Positions 33,627 through 44,815 of a stretch of DNA of 64,000 nt are shown piece by piece (within the stretch, counting starts at the first letter, position 1; each line of letters begins with the position of its first letter). The notes under the pieces are model-generated. The model saw only the letters and a list, made by a program, of their open reading frames with translations, was not told the origin of the DNA and made no database searches. A program made the position numbers and the translations under genes. The stretch is from Rhynchopus euleeides (lineage: Eukaryota; Euglenozoa; Diplonemea; Diplonemida; Diplonemidae), in contig OY723275.1 in the NCBI GenBank assembly GCA_963210315.1, positions 1,488,001-1,552,000 of the forward strand, written 5' to 3'.

Positions 33627-34345
33627 CTCTGGAGCTGGGAATACTTAAACTGGGGTGCCTAGTCAGCACGGATCTCACCATGTCAGAGCGGCGGAACTGC
33701 AGGAGTTGAATTGATCTGTTTATTGCCTTCTTCTGTTTGTATCCGTCGCCTCTCGGTGAGGAGGGGGGGGGGGGTGCTCGGGGTGGGATGCGGGCATCCG
33801 TATATAGAGGGCGCACGGAGGTGGGTTGGGTGTTGTATCTAGCTCAGGCCCCAAAGGCGACCAAAGCAACCTGCCGCGGAAATATCCTTTTGTGTGCATT
33901 TAAGTTATGTATCTCTCTTCGTCTGCGACAGCTGAGCCTTGCCCTGTGTTCCTGCAGGGAGGGTCTGAAGTGATGTCGCGTGTAGGAATAGCCGCGGTGT
34001 GCCATTGGTGTCTTTGGGTGGTGGCAGCCACCGCCCTCGGGGGGGGGGGGGGGGGTTTCACCTGTGAGAATGGCAAGCCCACGTGTCACGTGTGGGTGGA
34101 ACAGTGTCAGAACAGAAGTTGTGTCAGCAGTAGATCTCAGTAGGATAGCGTGTGAACGAATCCCTTCTGGACGATGGTAGTGGAGAGCTGCCCGCAGCCC
34201 CCCCGCCGTGTTTGATGTTTCTGCTCCTCCCTCCCTCTGTCCCTGATCATGCAGTGCACGGCTTTCTTTTGGGCAGAGCACAACCCACACTCGGCGCACA
34301 CAGGCCCTGCAGGTGGGGGCCGGCCCGAGTGGGACATCTGCAAAA
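33627..34345. other. Spacer
   Basis: G runs near 33764-33773 and 34040-34053. No gene recognised. Confidence 0.45.
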
Positions 34346-36409
34346 ATGGCGGCCGCGGCGACCATCTCGAAGGACATCAACACCATTGACTTGGATAAGT
34401 TGATGGAGACGGTGGCCCCGATGAACGGGGCGCGTGGCGCACAGGTCCACAAGCTGCAGAAGAAGATGCAGGACACTAAAGGTATGCTCCCTGAGAACGG
34501 CAGCGCTGGGACACCACACACACCAGATTGCCTGGCAACGGACACACACGGCAACGTGGGGCTGCCGACCTACACCACGAAGGTGCCGAAGAAGACGACA
34601 AAAGGCATCTCTTTGAGCGGGCGCCTTGGCACTGGAAGTATGTCGTCCTGTTGGTGCTGCCCTGTGACGCACAACCTTACAGATCGCTACCTCGGGCCTG
34701 GTTTTCCGCAACCTGCGAGCGCGTCTCCTGGGCCTGTATATACGCCTCATGTGGGGGTGAAGTCACGGTCGATCAGCTTCGGGAAGGCAACACGCATGGG
34801 GGGCAAGTCCAGCACCTGCACACCTGGGCCGAAGTATGAGATGTCAGGTACCCTGGGGTCGCAGCTGACACGTTCCAGCAGCCCTGCCTGCAAGATAGGG
34901 CATGCCGAGCGCTTCACTGAGAAGCAGTACGTCTCCTCTGCGCATGCGAAGTGCAGCCAGCGCACAGGCTCCGACTGCCAGGTGGGTCCTGCGACATATC
35001 AGGCGAGTGCGGTGCTGTGCCAGCCTGCAGGTCCGGCGTATTCCTTCGGGTCGCAGGACCCTGACCGTCCGCGCTTCAATGAGAGTGTTTTCATCTCGCG
35101 CAACCACGCCAAGGCATCTGGGTTTGGTTCCAACGGGCCTGGGCCACAGCCTGCCATCACCAAGCACACGCTGTACGGCTGCAGCACCGAGTCATCCAGC
35201 AAGGCAAAGCGCGCGCCGCACTTCCGCTTCGCTGGCGGAGACTTCGGGACAGAGCCACACCGCCCCAAGACAGAGCAGACGCGGGCGGAAACACCTGGCC
35301 CGGGTGTCTACGACCCCGAGGTGAAGACAGTGAAGGAGCGCCCCCCTGCGTTCACCTTCGGGGGGCACGGTGACTCCGGCAAGCGTTTCGTCTCGTCGCT
35401 GTCTGCGGACAGCAAAGGATATGGCAGCCCGGGTCCGAGCTACAACCCAGACCACGTGAGCGTGCAGCGGGCCGCACCAGCCTTCTCCTTCGGGAGGGTC
35501 GACCCCGATGCGGAAGCCCCGAAGTCGCGCTTCGACACCAAACGCTACATCGGGCCCGGCATCAGCAACGAGGTGGGCACCGCGTCGCCAGGCCCTGCGG
35601 TGTACGACACCGTCGAGCTGCCACGCGGCCCTGCCTACACCATGGGCGTCAAGGAACGCCTCCTCATGAAGCGCATCTGCCCCGCCCCCGACAAGACACG
35701 CTTCGTGTCGAAGGAGCTGGCACGCGAGAACTACGGGTGCTACAGCCCAGGGCCGAAGTACGCCATCGCCTCGACCATCGGCGCCGGGTCTCCAAGCTAC
35801 ACCTTCGGGATGCAGGACAGGCGGTTCGAAGGCTACGACGACGAGCAGCGCGAGAAGCTCGGGTCTGCCGACAAACCCTACACTTCGCCTGCAGAGGCAA
35901 GGTTCATCTCGAAGGAGCACGCCGGGGTGCTGCGGGGGAAGTACAGCCCGGGTCCGAAATACCCTGACGGTGATCTCCACCAGACCTCCTCCAGCGCTGT
36001 GCCACTGAGCTTCAACGTGACTGCAGAGAGCCAGAGGACTACCGCACCTTCCGTGACCATCGGGCAGAGGCTTGGGAAGAAGGCGACATACGACGACAGG
36101 GAGTACAACCCGAACGACCGCCTCACGATGAAGACTGCCCCAGGGTACAGCTTCAGCTCTGCGTCGCGCTACGGGGGTGGGCCCTGCGCGCAGGTGGAGT
36201 CCTCTGGGAAAGCCTCCAAAGGGGAGTCGCAGGACAAGCGTCACATCGAGTCGTCGCCCGGCCCGGGTGCCTTCAAGCCGAACCACCTGTCTGTCGAGTC
36301 GCACGTCCCGTCGGTGACGCTGGGTGGGCTTGCCAGCAGCTACAACACCCAGTGTGACGCCAAGGTGCGCAGGCCTAAGACGACCTCCCCAACAGCCTCG
36401 AAGATGTAG
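34346..36409 (+). CDS. STPGR (SHIPPO) repeat protein, probable axonemal/microtubule component
   Basis: Exons 34346-34481, 34527-34637 and 34683-36409 give 657 residues. Both introns are only 45 bp, begin GTATG and end CAG; both are multiples of three without stops, so they are easily mistaken for coding sequence. The start MAAAATISKD is used; an in-frame ATG lies at 34313. At least ten (S/T)PGP-centred repeats spaced 35-60 residues are visible, such as SPGPVYTP, TPGPKYEM, TPGPGVYDPE, SPGPSYNPD, SPGPKYAIAS, SPGPKYPDG and SPGPGAFKP. Each is commonly paired with YSFG- or FTFG-like and KRF-like motifs. STPGR proteins (ODF3/CIMAP-like) line flagellar microtubules, which fits the docking-complex gene in this window. 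Confidence 0.85.
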   Translation: MAAAATISKDINTIDLDKLMETVAPMNGARGAQVHKLQKKMQDTKGMLPENGSAGTPHTPDCLATDTHGNVGLPTYTTKVPKKTTKGISLSGRLGTGSMSSCWCCPVTHNLTDRYLGPGFPQPASASPGPVYTPHVGVKSRSISFGKATRMGGKSSTCTPGPKYEMSGTLGSQLTRSSSPACKIGHAERFTEKQYVSSAHAKCSQRTGSDCQVGPATYQASAVLCQPAGPAYSFGSQDPDRPRFNESVFISRNHAKASGFGSNGPGPQPAITKHTLYGCSTESSSKAKRAPHFRFAGGDFGTEPHRPKTEQTRAETPGPGVYDPEVKTVKERPPAFTFGGHGDSGKRFVSSLSADSKGYGSPGPSYNPDHVSVQRAAPAFSFGRVDPDAEAPKSRFDTKRYIGPGISNEVGTASPGPAVYDTVELPRGPAYTMGVKERLLMKRICPAPDKTRFVSKELARENYGCYSPGPKYAIASTIGAGSPSYTFGMQDRRFEGYDDEQREKLGSADKPYTSPAEARFISKEHAGVLRGKYSPGPKYPDGDLHQTSSSAVPLSFNVTAESQRTTAPSVTIGQRLGKKATYDDREYNPNDRLTMKTAPGYSFSSASRYGGGPCAQVESSGKASKGESQDKRHIESSPGPGAFKPNHLSVESHVPSVTLGGLASSYNTQCDAKVRRPKTTSPTASKM

Positions 36410-37638
36410 GGCCCCATGCGAGGCGAAAGGTGATGCGGCACAGCATGTGAATCATTGTTGTGATCTGCCTGTTGAGTGCTGTTGGGCGGCTCAATGTCCC
36501 TCCCCCGCTTGGTAGGTATTGCAGATCTTTCAGGGATGCGAGGCAAGGGCTGCGGGCTGGGGGTTTGCCAGGCCGCAGTGCCGCTGGCACTTTTCAAATG
36601 TGTATGTGTTTCTCCTCCAGTCCCACGGAGAAAACGGAGATGCGTCTTCATTGGCTGCGTCGAGTTGCAAGCAAAATCATATCATTGCAACCCAGCGAAA
36701 TGTGCTTTTGGGGTGCAAAGGAGAACAGAATGTACACTGGTTTGTGAGTGTGGGTTCTCGAGGGACAACTCAACAAATGCCTGCTCGTCTCCCACGACAG
36801 GCTGGAGATGGCCAACACCAACAGAACAACGGTGGACATGTCACTCAATACAGGGCACGTGGTGGTATGCTGGGGTGTTGCAGGGTACCGACACCGGGGG
36901 GGGCGGGGGGGACGCTGGCTCGGCATTGCGGCATTTCCCCCGTGTCGCCGCTGCACAGAAGACAGATGCCTGCTGGTCTCGTGCCGCACTATCCCTCCTT
37001 CATTGAATGGGGTCTCGAAGCTCTGTAAAATCACCCTCCACGCCAAACCTGCCCTCCTACCGGGGGTGCTTCTGGCCATAGGAGATCTGATGTTCAGCTG
37101 GGAAAACGTACAGCGCCTCTTGGAAGAAATGAAGTCCCAAGCCTTGCTTTGCAGGTGACGGGGTGTCTACGGGACAGATCAAGTCGAGTTCGTGATTGTC
37201 AGAGCCAACAAAGAAAGCACGCCTTGCCAGGCCTCGAACGGGAGATTTTCGCGGTGTTCACGCGGCGTCAAACCAACGAACCACTTATACCATATGTGCT
37301 GACAGCTTTATCCTGGCTTTATATCTCGCCAACAGCATTGCCATGCTGAGGTAGATGCGCCAAACAAGGGAAGCAAGGGGCGGGGAGAGGGAAGGCACTG
37401 TACCCCACACCCCCCGCCGCTCCTGCCGGAGCGCGGACCTGCGGTGATCGGGCAGATGCCGCAACGGGATGGAGGATTCTCAGCGAACGCCTTTTCGCAC
37501 CCCCCGACCCCCACCCTTCCCTCAGCTAGCATTTATTTTCACTGATGGGCGGTACACCTCTTCCCGTCGCAAGTCTTGGCGAAGGTTGTATCCACAGTGT
37601 CATGAAGAGTTCCACCACTGCAGGCCTTGTTTGCTGTC
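36410..37638. other. Spacer, no gene recognised
   Basis: Open frames here have mixed codon use and no domain signal. No repeat structure noted. Confidence 0.45.
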
Positions 37639-40008
37639 ATGGAGCCGCAAACCAGAGACGATGAGCTAGTTGTGGAGGAGTTGAAGGCACGCCTGCGGGG
37701 CTGCCTGCGTGAGGCGGAGGTGCTGAAGGGGTCGCTGGATCATATCGGAGTCGATGCCAGCGGAATCATCGAATCGTGCGGCGGCGGCAGCGGCCTCACG
37801 TCGTTCCGCGGCAGCGAGACGCATCGCGTCGCGTCGCTCGAAGCGAAGGTGCGGCGTTTGGAGGATGACCTCGCAGAGAGTGCGATGGCAAACCAGCAGC
37901 TCGAGCGGAACTACTTTGCGGCACGGCGGGAGGCCGTCACCAGCGGTGTCGGCAGAGGGGACCGCCTGGCAGAGCTCCGCCAAGAGCTGTACGGGCAGGA
38001 CCTGAGGCGGAGGAACACCGCGCCTGACCTGGGTGCGAAGTCACGCACACAGCTCGACCTCGAGAAGGCGTTGCGGACCATCCTCAAGCTGAAGAAGTTG
38101 CTGCGCAAGCGACAGGCGGAGCTGGAGCAGACGTCGTCCGACGTGTTGCAGCGCGAGGATGTTCTCGGGAAACTGGACAGCGAGAATGCGCACCTCCGCC
38201 AGAGCGTCGCCCTGCTGCAGAAGAAACTCTCTGAGAAGGAGTGCGAGCTGGCGTGCCGGGCGCGGGGGTCGACAACGCTGTTCAACGACGATGGTGCGCA
38301 GTATGACCTCCACTTCACACGCCGCTTTGACCTCCGTGTGCCTGACGACTCCTACGTCACTGCCCTGCTGCAGAAGAGCCAGTATGAAGACCCTCTCGCA
38401 AAGATGAAGGCCGATGTCTCCAAGATGCTGTGCAGTGTGTGGGCAAAGCAGGATGCAACCCTCAGCACGCTGTGGAAGCTGGTCAACGCACGGACTGCAT
38501 ACTGCCCCAAGAAGGAGGCGCACAAAGCTATCTCCGAAGTGCAGCGCCTGACGAAGGTCGAGCTGCACAACGTCGCCCGTGAGGTTAACGCAGCGCTGTG
38601 CAGCGTGATGGATAAGGAGAAGAAGTGCGTGAAAGACTTCGTCACCGACTATGAGCTGCTCAAGCTGCGCGAGAAGGAGCACGTCGGAGTCATGTGCGTC
38701 ATGACTGACCCACCACCACCCATCGTGGGTGCGCAGCAGAAGCAGATCGACGGGTTTGCCGCAGAGAAGATGGCGCTGTGCTCCCGTATCGATGCCCTCG
38801 AGTCGGAGTCCTGTGCGCTGCGCGCGGATAACGACACGCTGTACACTGCTGCGCATGCAACCCACACGCAGATTTATCACTGCCTGAAGTCCATCTGGAC
38901 ACACCGCTACCGCTTCTGCGAGGGTGTTGAGGACCACGTCAGGGCCCTTGCCATGAAGCAGTATCCACAGCGCTCGCAGCACCCACGCAGCGAGCTGCAG
39001 AAGATCTTCCGCAGCAACCAGGCGTGGATCATGGCGAAGGACATCGAGCAGCTCGACACCCTCGCGAAGTACGTCACGTCCGACCTGCTCTACATGAAGG
39101 ACATGGTGGTGGAGGCCCGGCATGCGAAGGAGGTGGAAGCCCGCAGGCGCAACAGCGCGCCCCTGGCACAGGCACCGCACCAGGGGGAGAAGGGCGGGCA
39201 CCAGCCGGACCCGCCGAAGCCCAGGAAGATTCGTGCCGCACCGCAGCCCCCCAAGGCAGCCCCCGAAGCGCCTGCGGTGGAGGACGACTGCTTCGAGGGG
39301 TGGGGCGACAGCGACTCGGGGTGCACGAGCCAGACCCGCTCGCGCTGCAGCCACACGCCTCCTCCTGGGGCGGCACAGCAGCAGCCACCACAGCCACAGC
39401 CGCAGACACAACAACAACCACAGCAGACCCAATCGCAGCCACAGCTGCAGGCGCAACCACAGCCACAGCCGCAGCTTCCCCTGCAGGCACAACTGCAGAG
39501 CCAGGACGACAAGCTGCTGCGCGGGGATTCGCCCCCACCCCACGCTGGGGATGAGGATTCATCTGCAGCACCCACGTCTGAGTCTGCGTCTCTGGAGGAC
39601 GAGCCGGTGCCGGTCCGCTTTGTCCGCTTCGAGGAGGAGCACGACTCGCAGTGCACCGCAGCACCCCCTGAGGCGCCGCGCAAGCCGTCGCCTGCGGTGG
39701 TTGCGTGGGACGGCACCCGCGGGTCGGCCCCTGCAGCTGTGCCCAGCGCTGCTGCGCGCGGCAGCCCTGCTAACTATGTGCGGCGTGAGCGCGGAGCCAA
39801 GCGGCATGCGCGCCACACAGCAGCAGCAGCAGGGGCCGCCTCCGCACAGCCGCAGCACCGCGGCAGCAGCACCCCCGAGCCCCACCACCCCAAACTGGGG
39901 CACCTGCTGCGGTGCGCGTCCATCTCTTTCGAGATGGGTGTGGCGCCCCAGGCAACCCCTGCCGATGACGTTGCAATGCCACCGAAGCCCACTGTGAAGT
40001 TCCGCTGA
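37639..40008 (+). CDS. Coiled-coil protein with Pro/Gln-rich C-terminus
   Basis: 789 residues from the ATG at 37639 (MEPQTRDDELVVEEL). Residues about 1-30 and 75-220 are coiled coil with a Gly/Ser break (CGGGSGLTSF). A central helical region (about 240-510) contains regularly spaced Cys, His and Trp and ends with a basic patch. The C-terminal third is disordered: a Gln/Pro tract encoded around 39373-39500, acidic segments and an Ala-rich stretch. It ends TPADDVAMPPKPTVKFR. No family recognised. It has flagellar or basal-body coiled-coil character, but nothing specific. Confidence 0.65.
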   Translation: MEPQTRDDELVVEELKARLRGCLREAEVLKGSLDHIGVDASGIIESCGGGSGLTSFRGSETHRVASLEAKVRRLEDDLAESAMANQQLERNYFAARREAVTSGVGRGDRLAELRQELYGQDLRRRNTAPDLGAKSRTQLDLEKALRTILKLKKLLRKRQAELEQTSSDVLQREDVLGKLDSENAHLRQSVALLQKKLSEKECELACRARGSTTLFNDDGAQYDLHFTRRFDLRVPDDSYVTALLQKSQYEDPLAKMKADVSKMLCSVWAKQDATLSTLWKLVNARTAYCPKKEAHKAISEVQRLTKVELHNVAREVNAALCSVMDKEKKCVKDFVTDYELLKLREKEHVGVMCVMTDPPPPIVGAQQKQIDGFAAEKMALCSRIDALESESCALRADNDTLYTAAHATHTQIYHCLKSIWTHRYRFCEGVEDHVRALAMKQYPQRSQHPRSELQKIFRSNQAWIMAKDIEQLDTLAKYVTSDLLYMKDMVVEARHAKEVEARRRNSAPLAQAPHQGEKGGHQPDPPKPRKIRAAPQPPKAAPEAPAVEDDCFEGWGDSDSGCTSQTRSRCSHTPPPGAAQQQPPQPQPQTQQQPQQTQSQPQLQAQPQPQPQLPLQAQLQSQDDKLLRGDSPPPHAGDEDSSAAPTSESASLEDEPVPVRFVRFEEEHDSQCTAAPPEAPRKPSPAVVAWDGTRGSAPAAVPSAAARGSPANYVRRERGAKRHARHTAAAAGAASAQPQHRGSSTPEPHHPKLGHLLRCASISFEMGVAPQATPADDVAMPPKPTVKFR

Positions 40009-41605
40009 GTGGCAGCACGGGGTGGCGAGTGCCGGCCCATCCCTTGCGACGCATGTCGTCCCCCCTTCTTTTTTTTTCGAAGACATTGCAAGATGTTATA
40101 GGAAATTTTTCAGGATCGGTTTTGAGGAGGCGTTCCGTGCTCTACACTCATCACACCACCACACCTTCATCAGCCAGGAGACTTGTGTATTTCGTCACCA
40201 AGAGTTTTTTCGTTGAGGCTTCACACCAAGTCAGACGTCCTTCGCCGTCTTTTCTTGCAAAAGCCCAAGGTTGGGTGTGTGTGTTCAAAAAAAAAGGGGT
40301 GTGATCGAGATAGTGGAAGCGATCAACAAGTACAACCACTCTCTCTGAGATCTCAGAATGTTTACCTCACCCCTTTTCCTTTTCCTATCCTCCGACACAA
40401 ATCAGAGACTCAAGAATTTTGTGTGTTCGTTTCGCTAACACCCGGTGCAGGCGCCTGTTGCCTGCATTTTGAGACGCAAGTCGGTGCTCTGTGTGGGAAG
40501 CGATAACGGGGGAGTCGGGAGATCACCTCGGCCTCCGCCACGTCGCTCTCCAGCATCCCTTGCATGCCTCAACATGGCCCTTTGTCGTCCCCTCCGTCCT
40601 CCTCCCCCTGTTTCAATCTGCCACGGGGTCGGAATCATAGACCTCTGTGCATGAGTGGGAGGGGCTGCATTTACACTGGCCTGCCAACACCCCTGCCCAC
40701 CTTTTGCCCTTCGGCGGGAACCCCGCGTGCTCGGAGTTGCCCAGTTCCCTCACGTAAACCACATAAAAGTTATTGCACCCAACCTTCTTTGGGCTGTTGC
40801 TGTGCTGCCAGGTTGTGCCTTCTTTGAACACGCCGCTTCTGTCTCCTTCTTGCCTCCTCCTCTCCGGCCTGTTGAGGCTGTTTTCATGACATTTCGTTCG
40901 TGTTTGCCTAAAACAGCCTGTGCTGTTTCCGCTCTGCATGCCGCGTTGCCTTCTATCCTTCCACATTAGCACACTCCCCCAGGGGGGGCAGATGCTGCTT
41001 TCTCCGGTTTCCCCCTCCGGTTCAGCAAATGCGACCCGTCTTTTTGTTTTCTTTGCGCTGCTGCAAAAGCATGGGTACTGAAAAGAAAATCGAAACGGGG
41101 CGTTATCTTATGTGTTATCTGTGCCGCAAACACGTTTAAGAAAATGAAATGGAAGGTTAGTCCTCGGGTGAACAGCTTGCACCCCGGAGGGGTTGCGGCT
41201 GCAACTCCTCAATCAGGAACTGAATTCAAGTGGGAACATGCAGATGGTATCGCCAAGTGGTGCCGACTAGGCACCAGGCACACAGGAAGGCACGCCCTTC
41301 GCTCTGCGACAAGCCGACTCCCCACCCCCCTCCCCTCCCCTCCCGCCGGACAGGGCTACAGGGCTCACAACGGATTGCACCACCCCCACCCCACTCCCAC
41401 CACCCACCACGCCCCTACATTCTGCCAGGGTCCCACCCACCGCCATCTTCTTCAGCACAGGCGGCCCGCACCCACCTCTCTGGGGTGTCGCTATTTCTGT
41501 TTTGTTTCGTTGCAACATTCTTTCAGCTGCCGGACCTGCCCATCTATTCAGAGGCGATCCCAAGACGCAGCGACGTCCCGTGCTGCATGCAATGAAGACG
41601 GGTCG
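40009..41605. other. 1.6-kb spacer
   Basis: No gene, repeat family or RNA gene recognised. The open frame upstream of the next gene (from 41144) includes pyrimidine-rich, leader-like sequence and is not taken as coding. Confidence 0.45.
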
Positions 41606-43844
41606 ATGGAAGGGGATGGCGCGACGGCCGCGCCAGATGCCCCGGTTGTGCAGGTGTCGCCGAGCCCGAGCGAGCCAATGATGCCGAGATCCCTGGCACA
41701 ATGCAGTCCTCGCATGCTGCGGTCGTTCAAACTGACGGCGAGCCCTGTGGATGAGATGCTTGGGGTTGGCAGGAAGATTTCGGCGCTCCAGAGGCTTTCC
41801 CTGTCGACGCACGAATCGGCGTTCAGCACTGTGGATATCAACCCCCTCTTTGTGCCGAGCCCGCATCATGTCGGCAACGCTGATGCGCTTGACAGGGGCG
41901 TGGTAGAGAATGCGGTGAAGCGCGTGTTCGAATCGTCTCTGCCAACCGCCACCCTGTCCCCCAGCAGCGCTGCGCCGGAAGTTGCGCCCCCTGCAGAAGA
42001 GCAGGAAACGCCCGACCTGTCGGGGTTGTTCATCATCCCACAGGAGCGACAAGCTTCAACCCGCGTGTCCTTCGACATGCATCCGGTTGCGGGCAGGAGG
42101 CGCTTCATCGGCAGATGGTTCATGCGTACTGACGTGCGCCTCCGAGTCAAGCTGCTCGTTGCATCTCTCCCGCTGGTGGCCAACATCCTCTTCCTCCTCG
42201 CTGTCGTATGCCATGCTTCCGCTTGCCGTTCCCATCATCGGTCCACAGCTGTGTTGTTCTGCTGCACAGACAGAAGAATTGTGTGTTTTTAAAAAAAAAT
42301 CAGCGGGAAAAAACCACACACCGCCGACTTCCCGCCATTCTTCTGCTGTGCACCACCCCCCGGTTGCTCCTTACAGATTGGGATCCATCAGAGCCTGGTG
42401 CCTGTTGGGGCGTGTGCCTTGGGTTTTCTGGCAGCTTTGTTCTTGTGGCATGCGCTGTCGCAGTCCTATGTCGGATCTGTTTCAGTTGAGTACCGTGATG
42501 CTGCCCAGACCTTGCGCCCGAGCGTGGAAATGTATGTGATTTCGAGGCATCCTGATTTCGCACTGCACTACCTTGCTTTTGTTTGCTCCCTTCTGGCCAC
42601 CTCCTCACCTGCAATGTCTTTCTGCAGAGAGCGGAACATCTGCCGGTATATCCCTGCAGAGTTCCTGTGCCTGATGGGGGCAAGAAGTATTATCGACGTG
42701 GCGGCTGGGGATCGGCGGCTGATCAACACCTCGGTTATCTTTAGCGGGATCCGAGACTTCAGCAGCTTCATCAGCACGCTGAGCCAGACGATGGCGTTTG
42801 AGTGGCTCGTCATGTTCACAGGGGCTATGACCCCCATCGTGAAGAACCGGCATGGTCTGGTGGAGAAGTTCCTCGGGGATGGCATGATGGCGCTCAACAA
42901 GAACCCCGCATGGGTATGTACACACCACGGCCTGTTGGTAGTGAGGTGCAGTCAACCAGGAATCCTTTTTGGTGCCTTTGCTTGGGGGTGTGACGGCCGT
43001 CATGCTCGCTTCATCCAGACGGATCAGATGCAAGCACCTTCCCCTCTGATCACCCGGCCCATGTTGTCCTATGGTGCCAGGGGTTGCAATAACAGAGAAC
43101 GCGTCATATCTGCCCCGTTCACAGGCCCTCTATACGGCAATGGAGATGCAACGCGCTGTCGACCGGATCAACAGCGACAAGACAATGAAGGGCAGGTTTG
43201 GTGTGCATCTCGAGATCAACATGGGGGTGAGCATACACTCCGGCGTCGTGTGTGCCGGGGTGATCGGGGACTACAAACGGCTGGCAGCAACAACCATCAG
43301 CAACGTCGTCAATCTTGCAGCGCGATTTGAGCGGCTCACGAAATATTACGGAGCGCGAATACTGATATCATCTGTGACAGCGCAGCACATCCCGTGCCTC
43401 GACCGCTACTCACACCGGTCGATCGGGAGGGTTCGCGTGAAAGGTTCCACCGAGGTGTACGATTTAATCGATATTTTCCATACTGACGCTGAACGCGATG
43501 CGCAGTTCAAACGTGAGACAAAGAGCTCCTTTGAAGCAGGGCTTGAGCTGTACGCAGACCAGCAGTGGGAGAATGCAGGCATGAAGTTTAAAATGGGCTT
43601 CCCTGCACACCCCCCGGATGTATGTCCCTTCCCCACGACTGTGGGTTGAGCGCGCACAGTGCTGTTTTTCTTTTCCCGTCGATTCGTTTGATGATCCCCC
43701 ACCCCCACCCCAACCGACACCACCAATATACAGGATCCCTGCTACAAGGCTGTGCTGATCAAACTCTACTTCTGTTCAAAATATCATGCAACTGGTGTCC
43801 CAACCGAAAACTGGTCAGGCGAAGACGTATGGGTTCAGAAGTAA
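41606..43844 (+). CDS. Two-pass membrane class III cyclase homologue lacking the first metal-binding Asp
   Basis: Five exons: 41606-42205, 42377-42531, 42628-42913, 43125-43619 and 43734-43844, giving 548 residues. All four introns begin GTATG and end CAG, and the phases agree. The N-terminal ~175 residues are probably cytosolic and disordered. Two hydrophobic helices (about 180-200 and 206-225) flank intron 1. The cyclase domain spans about 280-450. The motif corresponding to F(T/A)D-I-x-G-F reads FSGIRDF, so the metal Asp is Gly292. FLGDG (Asp336) is retained, and ISNVVNLAARFE has the catalytic Asn and Arg. The C-terminus (FEAGLELYADQQWENAGMKF..., CYKAVLIKLYFCSKY) is the short TPR-like tail common behind bacterial-type cyclases. 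It may be an inactive or heterodimer-only subunit. Confidence 0.82.
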
Positions 43845-44503
43845 ACAGGTGTGAGTGGGGGGGTGGGGCTGTATCGGTAGAGGGAGGAGAGGGGGTTACG
43901 GGGACGTGAATCACCGCCCTAGCCTACAGCCTACTCTCAGGGCGGGGGGGCGCTCCAACATATTTTATGCCGCCAAACCCGCACCTCTATTGGCCCGGAG
44001 TGCCCGGGGCAGGGAATGTTTCTGGCTGCCATTCCGGCCACACTCCTGTTGCAGTCCAACACCATGCGTGTTTCTGGACACCCATGCCTGCCCTCATCTC
44101 AGTCCCGTCTCTTGGGAGTATGTGCGTGAGCCTCATGTGAGGCCTTCCGCTGTGTGTCACACTGTGTGCCAAACTGTGGCACCTCGCAACCGCTCTTTGT
44201 GAGCAGCTCACCTTACTTATCTCACTGTTCTGGACTACGGCCTCTCCCATTATTACCCCTTCACCCTCCGTCGAGTTGGCTTTTGCTGCGCCTGCCTATG
44301 GGGTATGTATCCTGGCGACCTTCTTCCATTTTTGTGAGGGGAAAATCTCGCCGGATATTGCCGGAAAAAACAAACAAACAAACAAACAAACAAACCGGAT
44401 GGCGAAGTCTCCCCTATGTCGTCAATTCTACCGATGCCTAGCTGCATTTTTTGTTCTTTCGTCAGTCAAAGTAGACACCCCAGTACAGTGGGGGTGTCTG
44501 CTG
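43845..44503. other. Spacer with CAAA microsatellite
   Basis: Six CAAA units at 44371-44394. No gene recognised. Confidence 0.5.
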
Positions 44504-44811
44504 CACGGTGGACCCACCCCCTGGGGCGGGGGTCTGGGCGACCCCCGCTAGCGGGAGTCTGCCCTGCTATTTTTTACCACAACAGGGAACCTGTCAGTGT
44601 CAAAAAGATAGTAGGCAGCGCTTGGGCAACAAATTCAACCTCCTCATCAGGCTGCGGAGTTGCTTTTGTTTTGCCCGGATTTGGCGCACAAACAACAGCC
44701 TTATCTTTTTGGTGCCCAGACGACCCCCGCGAGCCGGGGTCGGAACTCGCCAGACCCCCGATATTCCGATATCCCAAAAAGGTGCACCCTGACGTGTGGG
44801 AGTCCACCGTG
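44504..44811. mobile_element. 308-bp non-autonomous (MITE-like) element of the CACGGTG family
   Basis: The left end CACGGTGGACCCACC and right end GGGAGTCCACCGTG are inverted copies of the ends of the 48.8-53.5 kb element. The interior also carries the subterminal CCCGCTAGCGGGAGTCT motif of that family near its left end and a copy of the dispersed repeat (44674-44712). It has no coding capacity. No clear target duplication: flanks are TGCTG and TGTGA. Confidence 0.72.
44674..44712 (+). repeat. Dispersed repeat copy (core CCCGGATTTGGCGCACAAAC)
   Basis: Related copies at about 7147-7183, 14453-14484 and 24195-24235. All share TTTGGCGCACAAACAAC-like cores (GATTCGTCGCACAAAC in the 14-kb copy) followed, in three of them, by (T/C)ATCTTTTT. 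This copy lies inside the 308-bp CACGGTG element, so the others may be remnants of that element family. Confidence 0.6.
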
Positions 44812-44815
44812 TGTG

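Noticed and set aside
35192..36304. 370-codon minus-strand frame opposite the STPGR gene
   Set aside because: The + strand repeats are unmistakable; the antisense frame is a by-product of codon bias.
36476..37006. 176-codon + strand frame between the STPGR and coiled-coil genes
   Set aside because: Codon use is not biased like real genes here, and there are no domains or splice support.
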